Assembly (NCBI GenBank): GCA_000333855.2
Contig: CM007334.1
Location: 1 to 61,667 of the forward strand
Origin: Endotrypanum monterogeii
Taxonomy: Eukaryota > Euglenozoa > Kinetoplastea > Trypanosomatida > Trypanosomatidae
DNA length: 61,667 nt
Reading direction: 5' to 3'
Shown here: piece after piece, positions 27,774-38,001 of the stretch
Numbering within the stretch: the stretch's first letter is position 1
Layout: each line of letters opens with the position of its first letter
The notes under the pieces: model-generated
What the model was told of the DNA's origin: nothing
The model's database searches: none
What the model saw: the letters and a program-made list of their open reading frames with translations, nothing else
Translations under genes and position numbers: made by a program

Positions 27774-29230
27774 GCGAAAAAGCCGCACACTGATCTGAAA
27801 GGCTTCGTATCATGTTTATTCAGAGGGACTCTAGATGGCCAAAGCTTTGAGCGCAGGGGATGCGGCGACAACTATCCATGATGGTTGCCTCGGCAGCGGC
27901 GCGATGAGCTACTGATGTTGATCTGGAGAACTGCCAGGGGGGTGGTGTAGATGGCTCATCAGCGCCGCCTCCTCGATGTAAGTAGTCTGCTGTGTCTGTA
28001 TATTCTCTCTTTACAAAACAAACAAACAAAAGCAGGAGAAGCACTCCGTCACGCCCCTCCCCCCCCCCCCACCCCCCCACCCACACACACACATCACTTA
28101 TCATACCCACGGCGCGCGGTGCAATCAAGCGTACGAAAAGTTTCACCACGTGTCACTGTAAAGAATGTGAGCACTTTATGGCAGTAAAAAAAAACAGATT
28201 GCGAGTAGCGATGACAGGTTGGACACACCCGCACCAATGCATACACTAAAGAGGATGAGGAGGAAGTCCCCATGGCTACATACTCAAGGGGGAAAAGAGG
28301 GTAGGAGCACATATACGCAGACATATACACTGTGGTCTTGGTTTTTTGTTCCCTACTCTTCTCTATAGGTGCTTCCTGTCTTGCTTTATCGTGTTGATGA
28401 TTTTCATTATTATTGCAACATATATTTAGGATGTGTGGGTGTACGTATATATATCGTGTGTGTCTCCCCCCGCTGCTCGCTCTATTCGCTTTCCCCAATT
28501 TCCATTTCTTGTCCGTTCTCCGATTCTTCCCGTGGTCGATCGTCGGGTTTCTGTTTCTTGGTGGGGGACAGGGCGGGGGGAGGTGCTGTGACTGAACGAA
28601 GAAAAAAAAACGTGAGGTGGGCTCGTATTGTTGGGGAGGGGAAACCGATGCGCACACTTCATCCTTCATCTCCATTGTTTTTTTTTTTTTGGAGGGGAGG
28701 GGGGGGTGCACAGGTGTCACACCATTTTTTTAAATTTTTGTTGGAAACACTGTCTTTCCTCTCTCTCCCCCAACTCCCATGTTCTAACACCCCAAGCAAC
28801 TAAACAACAACAGTCAAGGAGGCTCGCATTGGAGTGGCCTGCCCCTCTTTTCTTCCCTCAACGTGCAGAGCACCAGTAACCTGAGTAGCAGTCAATATAG
28901 CCTGCACTAGTTTGTTGGAGCTTAAACAGATGTGGGCAGAAGCAGTGACTCATCACTTGACTGCTCGCAGACCTTTCCTTCCTTTGCCTTTTATCAATGC
29001 GATGGCGTACTTCTCTATTTCTTTTGAAACTCCTTCATCTCTCTTTTTTTATTTTGGGGCCCTGCGGCATGCTCTCCCGGGAACTTGCTGATGGGGCACT
29101 GCGGTGCTGTGGATATGTGTGCCGCGGTAAACAACGTGCGTGGGAGCAACACAACCGCGCCCTTATTTTTTTTTTTCGTTTTTGTGGACCTTACCGCTTC
29201 TTCTTATCTGTTGATATATATATATTTATG

Positions 29231-29277
<47 letters not shown>

Positions 29278-29308
29278 ACATTTTATCTCTCCCTCCTATG
29301 AAGAAGAA
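27774..29308 (+). other. 1.5-kb spacer
   Basis: Homopolymer-rich non-coding sequence with C-runs around 28062-28080 and a long (TA)n tract at 29213-29273 that ends about 35 nt before the next ATG. A 208-codon minus-strand frame (28094-28720) is open but compositionally simple and was not accepted. No gene seen. Confidence 0.55.
29213..29273. repeat. (TA)n microsatellite
   Basis: Nearly pure TA/AT repeat, the longest uninterrupted TA tract apart from those at the assembly gap. It lies just upstream of the calponin-homology gene. Confidence 0.9.
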
Positions 29309-32300
29309 ATGTCTTCTACGACTGCGTATTGGAGGGCGTCAAAGGTTTCTGCGACTCCGAGGAAGACCAAGTTTTCGACGGTGAGGAAGCTGCCCGCTCT
29401 CGAGCCAAGCGCCCCCCTACGAGCGGATTCGGCAACAATTCACAGTGAGCCGAAGCGCTCGGCGTCTGGCAGTACCGATGCGACTGCTTTCACTGACACG
29501 GTGCACGCGTTGCGTGATGAGCAGCGTCGCGTAGCCGAGGAGCGGGCCACAGACAGACGCATTCGCTGTCACCGCTACGCACAGTTCGTGCAACGGCTGA
29601 ATACGCAGCGCAGTCTGTACCAATCCACTGCCGTGTTTGTGGAGGCAATGCTCAAGGAGCTTCAACACACTGCGGAGGCCGGCATCGCGATGAGGGCCGC
29701 GGCAGCGACGTGGGGCCTCAGGCTCCTTGCCAAGAGCGCCACCCACAGCGTCATGGGAACTGTGCTTGAGGCACTGCTGCCAGCTTTATATTGCGAGTAC
29801 GATCCGGAAAAGCTGAGAGGTGTATCAGCGGCTGTGCAGCTGCAGGTGGTCGAGGAGGACGCGTTACTTGACAATCCTTACTTCACCCACACCATGTTTG
29901 TGGATGAGGTTCATGTGGAGAAGCTATCTTCTGCCGATATTGTCGGCGCGCTTGAGGCGGCGGTGCGCTCCAACGACAAGCGCAGACACATGGTGTGTCA
30001 TCTCATCGCGCGTCAACGAACTTGGCATCTTCTAATCGCCTTCCGTGAGTGGCGCAACCACGTGCGCGGGCAGCGTCTCCTGCGCCTTCTGGGCGACAAC
30101 ACGGCGAAGCAGCGTGCGGCGGAGACGTCTCGGCTTTATGCGCAGGCGGTCTTTGGTCACTGGAGGCTGCTGGTAGAGAGGTCGCGCAGCGCGTACCTGA
30201 CGGAGCGACTGCACGACGCAGCGTACCAGCTAGAGAATGCGAAGAACCAATTTCAGCTGCAGTGCTACCGTGCCGACCGCCTGGTGCACGGCGCTAAGGA
30301 GGCGGCGGCGGAGAGGGACCGTGTATCTAAAATCAACGAGGAATTGGAACAACTGGTTGTTATGTTGAGGGAGGTGCAGGCTCAAAAAGAGAAGGAGTAC
30401 AACCAAAAGTTGACACAGAATGTGACACAGATTCTGGAGCTGCTGAGCGCGTATGACTCACTGGCGCACTTGCTTTTCTCCTCCAAAAAAACCAGCGCAT
30501 CTTTGCAAACGAAGACACCAGTGGCTCAGACGTCGCCGCCTTCTGGGGACGGTGGTGAGGAAGGGGGTGAGTATGACAGTGAGTTTCTTGGGAACGCGCA
30601 CCCTGACGGGAGCCAGGAGAGCGCGTCAGACTGGTTTCAGTCGCTGCGGAGGTGGTGCGATGCTGTTCTATCAGCTGTAAGAGATCGCAAGACCCCATTT
30701 CGCCCAATTCGAGCCTTCACATCCGACTTTGCGAATGGTGAGCGTTATCTGTATATATTCCGGCATGTGTTCACAGAGGTGGTCCCCTCTATGTTGTCGA
30801 TTGAGGACATGGATACCGAGTCTCGACTGCGCCGCATTCACGAATACGCCACCGAGTGCAACCTTCGCTACCGATTGACACCGGTAGACTTCCAACACGG
30901 GCGTGAGGATCTCCTTGTGTGCTCACTGAGTGAGCTCTACCAGCGGCACATACAACGCGATTCGCATCGGGCGGTCTCCCAGCTGGTGGTAGATCTCGAT
31001 AGGTTCCAGGAGGCCAACGTGAACGCGGCGCTCGTTGCTAGCACGGTTTCTTCATCGATGGAGGACGTCACCGAGAGTTCTCGCGAGCAGCTCGACGAGG
31101 CCATTGTGAAAGCACGCATTGGTGAGTACACAGAGCGGCTCAAGGGCATCAGTGAGGGTTTCTACACGTTGTTCACGGAGGAGAGTGGGCTAGTGGAGGC
31201 CAGTGGTTCTATCGCAGCGCAGGAGGCGCGTCTTGGTGGCGAGCGACTCCATGGTGTACCGATTCCGCTCGTGGATAGAGTAAGCCGGCGTGCTTTCTGG
31301 GATCTTTCAAGCGGTGCGTTGGATGACCTTCGCGTACTTCCACAGCTCCGATCTGAGGCGCAAATGTGGGATCTTGCCGTGAAACAAGCGCTCCCAAAGG
31401 TGCTGCAGGACCACGTCGACATTACTTCACGCCTCTTCTTCTTCTTTGCCGGGGAGAACGCACGAACGCTATCGGAGGTGGCGTTCTGGCGGTTTGTGGA
31501 GTACTGTAGTGTATTGGTCGGTAGGATGGAGGTGCCTATGCAGTGGATTACCTCGCAGTACGACCACGTCGTGACGCCGCATCTTGATGGTGCGCTGAGG
31601 GTGGTAGCGCATGGCCAGGGAGACATGAACATAAAGAAATTGCGTCATGTTGCCTATCAAGAGATGGATATCCGAAGCGCGACACCAACTCAATTCGTGG
31701 AGTTATTGGTGCGTATCGCTGTTTCGTCACAGAAAGGTGCACATGGTCTTGTTGAAAGTACGCGTCTCTTCCTCAAAGAACTGCAACTGCCCACGAGCCA
31801 GATGTCTTCGGTGGCGCGTGAACTGCACACACCGGAATCGCAACACGTGTTGGGCTTCTTCAACGAGGATCTGCTTCGTGTGTATCTTTTCTACATTAAA
31901 AAACAGGAGTCGTCGCGCAACACGTACGATGTGTCGCTGGCCACTCAGTGCGGAGGCCGCTTCGCCTCACAGATGTCACTCAGTATGTTCTTCACCATGC
32001 TTGGGGACTGCCGATTTCTTTCTGACGGAATAGGTCACGGGGAAGGTCTGATGGGCGCCGTTGCCGATACAGGGCGGCCGCTGCTTTTCGTCAACTCCGC
32101 ACAGGTGCGTAAACTGGTGTCCACGTTGGAGAAATTCTCCAAGGGCTCTGCGAAAGGCGGACTATCGTTTAATCTGTTCCTGGATACACTCGCAGCGCTA
32201 GCTCATTATTGGTGTCCAGACCCCCTCATACCGGGGCCGCGGCGCCTCGCCGCCTTCCTTTCCCACACAATACAGCAGCTAGCTGCGCGCTTCAGCGACT

Positions 32301-32401
32301 CGACGCTTATTCTCGGTAACGTTCCAACAATTGGCTTCGAGGGGTCAGGTCACGTCGACTTCAACTATGAGGCAAATGCATTAGCAATGGGAGGCGCCTG
32401 A
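29309..32401 (+). CDS. 1030-aa protein with an internal calponin-homology domain
   Basis: Residues 1-60 are Ser/Thr/Lys-rich. Residues 200-300 are helical with tryptophan-spaced segments (QRTWHLLIAFREWRNH, VFGHWRLLVERSR) like repeats of centriolar or axonemal proteins. A coiled coil spans about 309-367. At about 437-550 a calponin-homology domain is recognisable: SLRRWCDAVLSAV at the first helix, FTSDFANGERYLYIF at the DLxDG-type core, and RLTPVDFQHGREDLLVCSLSELYQ at the end, fimbrin-like. The C-terminal 300 residues have pairs of FxxFL-type helices (FVELLVRIAVSS, FNLFLDTLAALA). A cytoskeletal or flagellar protein binding microtubules or actin is likely; no exact homologue recognised. The start at 29309 follows a short pyrimidine run, and the nearest AGs are only 2-5 nt upstream. 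Confidence 0.82.
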   Translation: MSSTTAYWRASKVSATPRKTKFSTVRKLPALEPSAPLRADSATIHSEPKRSASGSTDATAFTDTVHALRDEQRRVAEERATDRRIRCHRYAQFVQRLNTQRSLYQSTAVFVEAMLKELQHTAEAGIAMRAAAATWGLRLLAKSATHSVMGTVLEALLPALYCEYDPEKLRGVSAAVQLQVVEEDALLDNPYFTHTMFVDEVHVEKLSSADIVGALEAAVRSNDKRRHMVCHLIARQRTWHLLIAFREWRNHVRGQRLLRLLGDNTAKQRAAETSRLYAQAVFGHWRLLVERSRSAYLTERLHDAAYQLENAKNQFQLQCYRADRLVHGAKEAAAERDRVSKINEELEQLVVMLREVQAQKEKEYNQKLTQNVTQILELLSAYDSLAHLLFSSKKTSASLQTKTPVAQTSPPSGDGGEEGGEYDSEFLGNAHPDGSQESASDWFQSLRRWCDAVLSAVRDRKTPFRPIRAFTSDFANGERYLYIFRHVFTEVVPSMLSIEDMDTESRLRRIHEYATECNLRYRLTPVDFQHGREDLLVCSLSELYQRHIQRDSHRAVSQLVVDLDRFQEANVNAALVASTVSSSMEDVTESSREQLDEAIVKARIGEYTERLKGISEGFYTLFTEESGLVEASGSIAAQEARLGGERLHGVPIPLVDRVSRRAFWDLSSGALDDLRVLPQLRSEAQMWDLAVKQALPKVLQDHVDITSRLFFFFAGENARTLSEVAFWRFVEYCSVLVGRMEVPMQWITSQYDHVVTPHLDGALRVVAHGQGDMNIKKLRHVAYQEMDIRSATPTQFVELLVRIAVSSQKGAHGLVESTRLFLKELQLPTSQMSSVARELHTPESQHVLGFFNEDLLRVYLFYIKKQESSRNTYDVSLATQCGGRFASQMSLSMFFTMLGDCRFLSDGIGHGEGLMGAVADTGRPLLFVNSAQVRKLVSTLEKFSKGSAKGGLSFNLFLDTLAALAHYWCPDPLIPGPRRLAAFLSHTIQQLAARFSDSTLILGNVPTIGFEGSGHVDFNYEANALAMGGA

Positions 32402-33483
32402 CCGTTGGGGGTGCCGCTGTACGCCTTCGAAGTTGTGCACCTGTCGTCAAGAACAAGGATACACACACACGAGGGGGGGGGGAGGGACAGCGACGGAGTT
32501 GGGCTTCGCGTACGTATTGATCTTACCCTTAAAAGTAGATGGGTCCGCCAAGTTCTTTCTTTGCTTCTCTGTGTGGGTGTCGACGCGCATATATGTCAGT
32601 GTCTCCCTCTCTTTTTCTGGACTCCTCTCGTGTTTCACAAAAGAAGATTCCTACCTATTTTTTTTTTTTTTTCTCATCGGCGCGCCACTCCTGCTCTCTT
32701 CCCCGACACATCGTTTTTAATTTTGTTCCGCATGTCTTTGAACAGTTGGCTGCTTTGCTTTATCCCTGCGTCTTTTTTTTTTTTTGTTTGTTGTGTCGTC
32801 CTCTTTCACTGTGGTTTGTACGTTTGTTCATTCATGTAGATATTGAGCCTTTTCACGGTTCCCTCAAAAAAAATTTTTTTTGTTCCATTTTTGCTCTCCC
32901 GTTTCCGCGCGTTTCCCCCCCACCACCACCAAGCTGAGGGAAGGGGTCGATGCGCACCGTGGCATACACATGCCCGCGGGGATATGCACTGCCGGCGGGT
33001 TCCACAACTAAACGGTAGCAGAGCCCGGCGACAAGCGGAGGCAATTAGGTGCACTTGCCCCTTCCCTATCAGTGACCTTACATCTCAGCTGGCTGACACA
33101 TATGACGGACAAAAAAGATCCATATAAACGTTTGATCTCACGTTACCCTTAGTCTCTCTCATGCTGGCTATTCGGTAGACCCAGTTGTGCACTTGCTCCA
33201 CAGGATTTTGCTCCTCAAAAGGCCCCCCTGGGTTTTCGCCCGGAGGCATAAAGCAATATTCGGGAATCACTGCGGGGTAGGCTTGCTGCTATTTCCCTGT
33301 CTCCCCTTCTTGATCGAATTCCCTCCCTCTGTCCCTCCCTCTTCCCTCCTTTCCTTTGCCCATGATTGCCTGCGCTGATACTTTTGTGCGATTTCTGTTG
33401 CCGCTATCACCGCTGCCGTCAGCGGCAGGCCTCCTTCCCCTCTTGGGCGTCTGTGGGTGTCAAGGTTAAAGCTGCTTCGTCCG
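32402..33483 (+). other. 1.1-kb spacer
   Basis: T-runs and C/T-rich blocks (about 32590-32800 and 33295-33360), no gene. AG at 33421-33422 after a pyrimidine-rich stretch is a plausible acceptor for the next gene. Confidence 0.6.
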
Positions 33484-35082
33484 ATGCCGCTGTGTTGGTT
33501 GCTCCGGCTGAGGCCACCAACATCGACTATTGTCCACGTGAGGAGGAGTAGCGCAGCGCAGTCCGGTACGGCATGCCGGATTTCGTTGGCGGCGCCTCGG
33601 CGTTGCTTTTCCTTGTGGTTTGAGGAGAAGTCGAGTGGCCATGGGTCTCCAACGGAGGACCAGGCGGTTGCTGCGTTCGCCATTAACGCGGATAGGCTAG
33701 AAAAGGGAAAGACAATCATCAACAAGAAGGCGTATGGAATTCCTTTTCACGTCTCTGACGCCAAAGCCGTGAGCAATGTGTGCATTCATCACGGGACTTC
33801 GGTCGAGATCCACAGCGTGGAGCGCCTTCTCATGCCTTTTTGGATCAGCGAGACGTCTGCTGCCGGCACATTCAAGGCGGATCTCCTCCAGCACGATCGA
33901 ACAAATATTACACAGCCTCACTACTTTCTTTGGCTGGAGGGGCCCCGGTACCAGTTCAGTTATCCATTCGGGGAATATATGCCCATCAATCAGCTCTCCG
34001 CGTCTTACCGAGAGCCTCCCGAGGTTGTAGAGCGCTGCCTCACTGGATCGCACGTGCCGTCGATGCTGCTGTCACGCTTCGAGTTGTTGCAGGAGGTGGA
34101 GAAGATGCACCATCGCCCAACTGTTATTCCCTTCACCATGTCAACCATTACCGCCCTATCCGTCCTAGAGCGGCGTCTCGACCGCCGCGTCGTGATGGAC
34201 CGTATTGACCGTGAGCTCCGAAAGTTTCACGGCTCCTTCCTAAAGAGTAGCGTGCGCGTGACACGGTTGCACATTATCGCGTCAGGCATCCGACCCGTGT
34301 TCCTGCCGCTTATCAAGTTGACAGTCTCCACCGTCTCACACTCGACACCCGTGCCAGCATTCATCTGTGGTGCCACGGGCAAGGTGGTGGGTCCAGTTCT
34401 GCACGTGCAGCGCGGGAAGAGGCTAGGGCTAGCAGCGTCCGTGGCGGTCGGTGCGTTGCTGAGCCTCGCGCCGCTTGGGAATCCCGGTGTAGCCACAGCC
34501 GCTGCGTTGACGGCTGGTGTCTCTTCAGTATTTGTCCACCAGGCGATACAGCATGCACGCTTTGTGCGAGAGCAGATCCATCAGATGGCACAGCTCAAGT
34601 CCGTCGGCGTGTTAAACCTTGTCGCCGACAGTGCAGGGTATCGCTGGACTCCCGAGGAGGAAGAGAAAGAGGAGTACGAGTACCGCGAGGAGTTGCGCCG
34701 TCAGGCCCGCGCGAGGAGTGGTTTCGAGCAGCGCGTGAAGGAGGCAGCTGCGCGAGATCGAGCACGGGTCCATGGTAAGCATTTCGACCCGAAGAACCGC
34801 CGCCGCAATGATTTGGTAGACGTGGACCCACATGGCTACTACGAGCTGCTTGGACTGAAAGGGAGAGAGTTGTCAGCCACCGCAAAAGACATCACAAAGG
34901 CCTTCCGTGAGGCAGTGCAAAGGCACCACCCCGACGTTCACCCAGAGGGTGAGGCGGAGGTCACGAAGCGCCACATGCAGCGCATCATTGAGGCGTACAA
35001 GATCCTACATGATGCCAAATCAAAAAAGGCCTACGACTCTGGTGAGATGACCGCCAAGTCAACAGAATCGTCCGAGGTGTGA
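33484..35082 (+). CDS. Mitochondrial J-domain membrane protein
   Basis: 532 aa from the ATG at 33484. The first 45 residues are rich in Arg, Leu and Ser without acids, as in a mitochondrial presequence. A conserved-looking middle region (about 75-300) has no domain I know. A hydrophobic, glycine/alanine-rich stretch at about 316-355 (LGLAASVAVGALLSLAP onward) may form one or two membrane helices. The C-terminal J domain (about 455-525) starts DPHGYYELLGLK, carries HPD at 482-484 and ends AYKILHDAKSKKAYDSGE. With a C-terminal J domain facing the matrix or intermembrane space it would recruit mitochondrial Hsp70; the topology is inferred. This is one of two J-domain genes within 9 kb, not similar outside the J domain. 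Confidence 0.82.
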   Translation: MPLCWLLRLRPPTSTIVHVRRSSAAQSGTACRISLAAPRRCFSLWFEEKSSGHGSPTEDQAVAAFAINADRLEKGKTIINKKAYGIPFHVSDAKAVSNVCIHHGTSVEIHSVERLLMPFWISETSAAGTFKADLLQHDRTNITQPHYFLWLEGPRYQFSYPFGEYMPINQLSASYREPPEVVERCLTGSHVPSMLLSRFELLQEVEKMHHRPTVIPFTMSTITALSVLERRLDRRVVMDRIDRELRKFHGSFLKSSVRVTRLHIIASGIRPVFLPLIKLTVSTVSHSTPVPAFICGATGKVVGPVLHVQRGKRLGLAASVAVGALLSLAPLGNPGVATAAALTAGVSSVFVHQAIQHARFVREQIHQMAQLKSVGVLNLVADSAGYRWTPEEEEKEEYEYREELRRQARARSGFEQRVKEAAARDRARVHGKHFDPKNRRRNDLVDVDPHGYYELLGLKGRELSATAKDITKAFREAVQRHHPDVHPEGEAEVTKRHMQRIIEAYKILHDAKSKKAYDSGEMTAKSTESSEV

Positions 35083-35393
35083 AGTGTTGGTCGAAGACAG
35101 GGAGGCTGAGTGAGTTTTGGACCATCTGGGTCTGTGCATCAGAACATGTGCTTGAACTCCGGTACTGGCTCACCCTTCGGCCAGTCTCCGTGCTCGTTTT
35201 TCTTTCCCCCCTTATTCTGCCGACTTCATCTCGTTTTATCGTCAATTTTATCAGTTGAGATGTGCGCGTGGTGTGGGGAAGTTCAGACACGCACACACGC
35301 ACACACACTCACACGCCCACATTCACGCGTATACTCGCACCGGTTTCTTAGAGTAAGAATATGGTATGTATGTCTGTATGTATGTATGTCTGT

Positions 35394-35464
<71 letters not shown>

Positions 35465-36014
35465 GTTTTCCCCTCTGATCTTCTCTCACTGTTGATGTTT
35501 GCTTTCCTTCGCTCCCTCAACGAGCTCGTGAGCGTGTGACAAACAGTGATGCCTGCTTACAGTGGTGCGCGCACATACTGCAGAAACACCCTTCTATGCC
35601 CTACGTCTCCAAAAAAAAAAAAGATCAGCTGAGGTGCGAGGGACGCTATGCTGGGTCTCACTTCTCATTGTGGCGAGCCCGTGGTTCTACCTGCAACACC
35701 GCTCTTGGCGCAGCGTGTCCACGAGCGCCAGACCCCCACTCTTCAAAGTTCAATTAACCAGCCTTCTCCAATCGGTGATGCACAGCCCTGGTCATTTCCT
35801 TAGCGAGCCCATGTCATGCCTTACTGTTGCATCTCACGTGCATCACGCTTTTTTTTTTTCTGCTAGTGTTGCGGTGAGTCGTTCCCCGTCGGTTCTGCTC
35901 CGCTCCCGCTTCCTTCCTCCCCCCTACACACACACACACACACATCAGCACTGTTGTGCAGATCCCGACAGTGTCTTCTTCTGTTTTATAGCTCCTTTCA
36001 TAGAATCTTTACCC
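35083..36014 (+). other. Spacer with (GT)n microsatellite
   Basis: No gene seen. It includes (TG)n at 35401-35462 and a CA tract near 35927-35944. Acceptor-like AGs at 35990-35991 and 36002-36003 follow a T-rich tract just before the next ATG. Confidence 0.6.
35390..35463. repeat. (GT)n microsatellite
   Basis: About 31 uninterrupted TG dinucleotides preceded by TG/TATG variants. It encodes nothing and lies in an intergenic spacer. Confidence 0.95.
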
Positions 36015-37016
36015 ATGTCTTTGCTACCACTTCCCCCAGCTGTAGTACCACCGCCCCCTGCGGCAGCTGTGCCCGCACCACCACCTCCTGCGGCAGCTGT
36101 GCCCGCACCACCGCCCCCTGCGGCAGCTGTGCCCGCACCACCACCTCCTGCGGCAGCTGTGCCCGCACCACCGCCCCCTGCGGCAGCTGTGCCCGCACCA
36201 CCGCCCCCTGCGGCAGCTGTGCCCGCACCACCGCCCCCTGCGGCAGCTGTCCCTCTTGCTACACCAGGTGTGGTGGTTCCCCTTCCCTCTGTGCAGACGG
36301 TGCCAGCGGCTTCAGCGGAACCACCTGTGCAGCCCATCTCTGTTGAGGCGTGGCGTGCCTTGGAAAGGACAACACACGAGCCGGTGCCCAACATGGAGGG
36401 GACCCGCTACCTGGCAGTGGAGGAGCGGGTGCGTGATGAGGTCTGTAAACTTTTTATCCTCTCCAACTACGATGTCAGTACCCTCATGGCGAATATTGTG
36501 CAAAGTCTACAGCACGTGGGGCGTCATGATGTGGGCTTGCTGCGGAACGAAAAGAACACTGCGTTCACCGTCACCCAGTCCTCTGCGTATGCGCGACAAG
36601 GTAACACTTCAGCGGAGCAGCGATGCCACACTGTCTCCGATGCCATTGAACGTATCAACCAGGCTGGAGTCGAGGCTGAGCTCGCATTTCTCGAGGAGGC
36701 ACAGCGGGTGACAGCGACTGCACCGCCACCTGCACCCGCAAAGAATGTGCCGACTCCTACAGCGCCAACCTTTCGCAAGAGTGCTTATGAGCTCATAATG
36801 GAACAAATCGAAGCTACTCGTCGTCGGCGCAGCCCCCAAAGCCGCAGCGCATCCCTGCCGAAAGGGCAGCGGGGGCGTACAGCGGGTGGGGCGGGGTCTA
36901 GTGAGTTGCCCGTCTCGTACAACGGCAGTTACCTGCTTCGCCGCTATGGGGGCACGTACGATCCACAGTCTCAATACAGTCATTACCGCTTCTACGGTCT
37001 TCCTACCACCAAGTGA
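36015..37016 (+). CDS. Hypothetical protein with proline/alanine decapeptide repeats
   Basis: 333 aa from the ATG at 36015. Residues about 12-82 are roughly seven copies of the decapeptide PPPPAAAVPA, encoded by a 30-bp repeat. The remainder is not repetitive: a helical region (VEAWRALERTTHEPVPNM, then RYLAVEERVRDEVCKLFILS), a second helix pair (AIERINQAGVEAELAFLEEA), a basic SR-like stretch and a Tyr/Gly-rich tail (SYNGSYLLRRYGGTYDPQ). I do not recognise the family. Proline-rich heads like this often bind SH3/WW/EVH1 or profilin-type partners, but nothing shows that here. The open frame extends 151 codons upstream, but that part looks like spacer, and two acceptor-like AGs lie within 25 nt of this ATG. 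Confidence 0.72.
   Translation: MSLLPLPPAVVPPPPAAAVPAPPPPAAAVPAPPPPAAAVPAPPPPAAAVPAPPPPAAAVPAPPPPAAAVPAPPPPAAAVPLATPGVVVPLPSVQTVPAASAEPPVQPISVEAWRALERTTHEPVPNMEGTRYLAVEERVRDEVCKLFILSNYDVSTLMANIVQSLQHVGRHDVGLLRNEKNTAFTVTQSSAYARQGNTSAEQRCHTVSDAIERINQAGVEAELAFLEEAQRVTATAPPPAPAKNVPTPTAPTFRKSAYELIMEQIEATRRRRSPQSRSASLPKGQRGRTAGGAGSSELPVSYNGSYLLRRYGGTYDPQSQYSHYRFYGLPTTK
36047..36256. repeat. 30-bp coding minisatellite (PPPPAAAVPA)
   Basis: About seven 30-bp units in exact register within the gene. Two synonymous versions occur, one with ccgccccct and one with ccacctcct. The first four units alternate between them, then the remaining units use the first version, suggesting expansion as 60-bp and later 30-bp steps. 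Confidence 0.92.
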
Positions 37017-38001
37017 GACGCCTTTTTGCCTTTCCGTTTCTTCATGGAAGCACACAGGGAGCACATGCGTGTATGTAAACAAGATCAACAAGGAAACGGA
37101 AAAAAAAAAAGACTGCAGAAAGGCGTGTTCCATCTTTAGTTTTTCCCTTTCTCACAGCGCCTCCATCGCCACATGCGACAGGCCTGTGCTGGTGGATAGA
37201 CTTGGAGTTGACGTTGTGCTTTGCTCTTCCTTTCTCCCCTACCCATCTTATCGACGTGAATTGATCTCACGCTGTTTTTCTTGCGTGCCTGCACCTTGGT
37301 GCAGCCTTGGATTAGACCGAGGCGGTTGTTTCTTGGAGATATCGGCGCGCATCTGCGAATATTCAGAGATGCACCGTTACAGGCGTGAGTGCGTCGTTTT
37401 CACTTCAGCGGACCAACCACCTTTGCTGGTCTTGTGTTGCGGCGCACTGATCATTTGTCATCTGCGTATTGATGCCCCCACCCCCCCCCCCAACATACCC
37501 ACCCAAAGAAGTCTGTACATCAGCCAACTCCCACAGCGTCCACCAGCTCTCCTTCTATCCCTGTGCAAGTTATTCTTTAGATTCAATTCCTTTGATTTCA
37601 TCCGGGGAGGGTATGTCCTCGTACAGCGTGCATGCGCACACACCCTGCGCACACATTCTCTCGAGTGTGTGCAGTGTTTCAAACCTGTGTGAGGGAGGGC
37701 GATGTATGTTTTGTCTTTGGTGCGCCTTACAGTAAGGTGTGCTTCGCGGTGACACTGGCTGCGCTCGCTTCTCCAAGTCCTTTATGTCTTCTCATTGCTT
37801 TGCTCCTCCCCCCTTCCTTTTATTGATTTATGTATTCGTGCACGACGAGCTCCTCATCTATTTGAAACACCTGCAAGCACTTACGTGAGCGATACGCATT
37901 TACCGCCCGGAAGGTCTTCGGCAAGGGAGTGTTCTTCTGCGTGAGACAGCGTGTCTACTCAGTTCGCATTTTAAGTACCGTCGTGTGTGTCTGTTCGTGT
38001 C
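37017..38001 (+). other. Spacer upstream of the nucleoside hydrolase
   Basis: No gene seen; one + frame is open for 268 codons across the end of the previous gene but its content is pyrimidine-tract derived. AG at 37961-37962 is a plausible acceptor, 39 nt before the next ATG. Confidence 0.55.

Noticed and set aside
28094..28720. 208-codon minus-strand frame
   Set aside because: Low-complexity, opposite to the array direction, overlapping C/T and A runs typical of spacers.
36886..37692. 268-codon + frame overlapping the end of the proline-repeat gene
   Set aside because: It overlaps a better gene in another frame and otherwise translates pyrimidine tracts.
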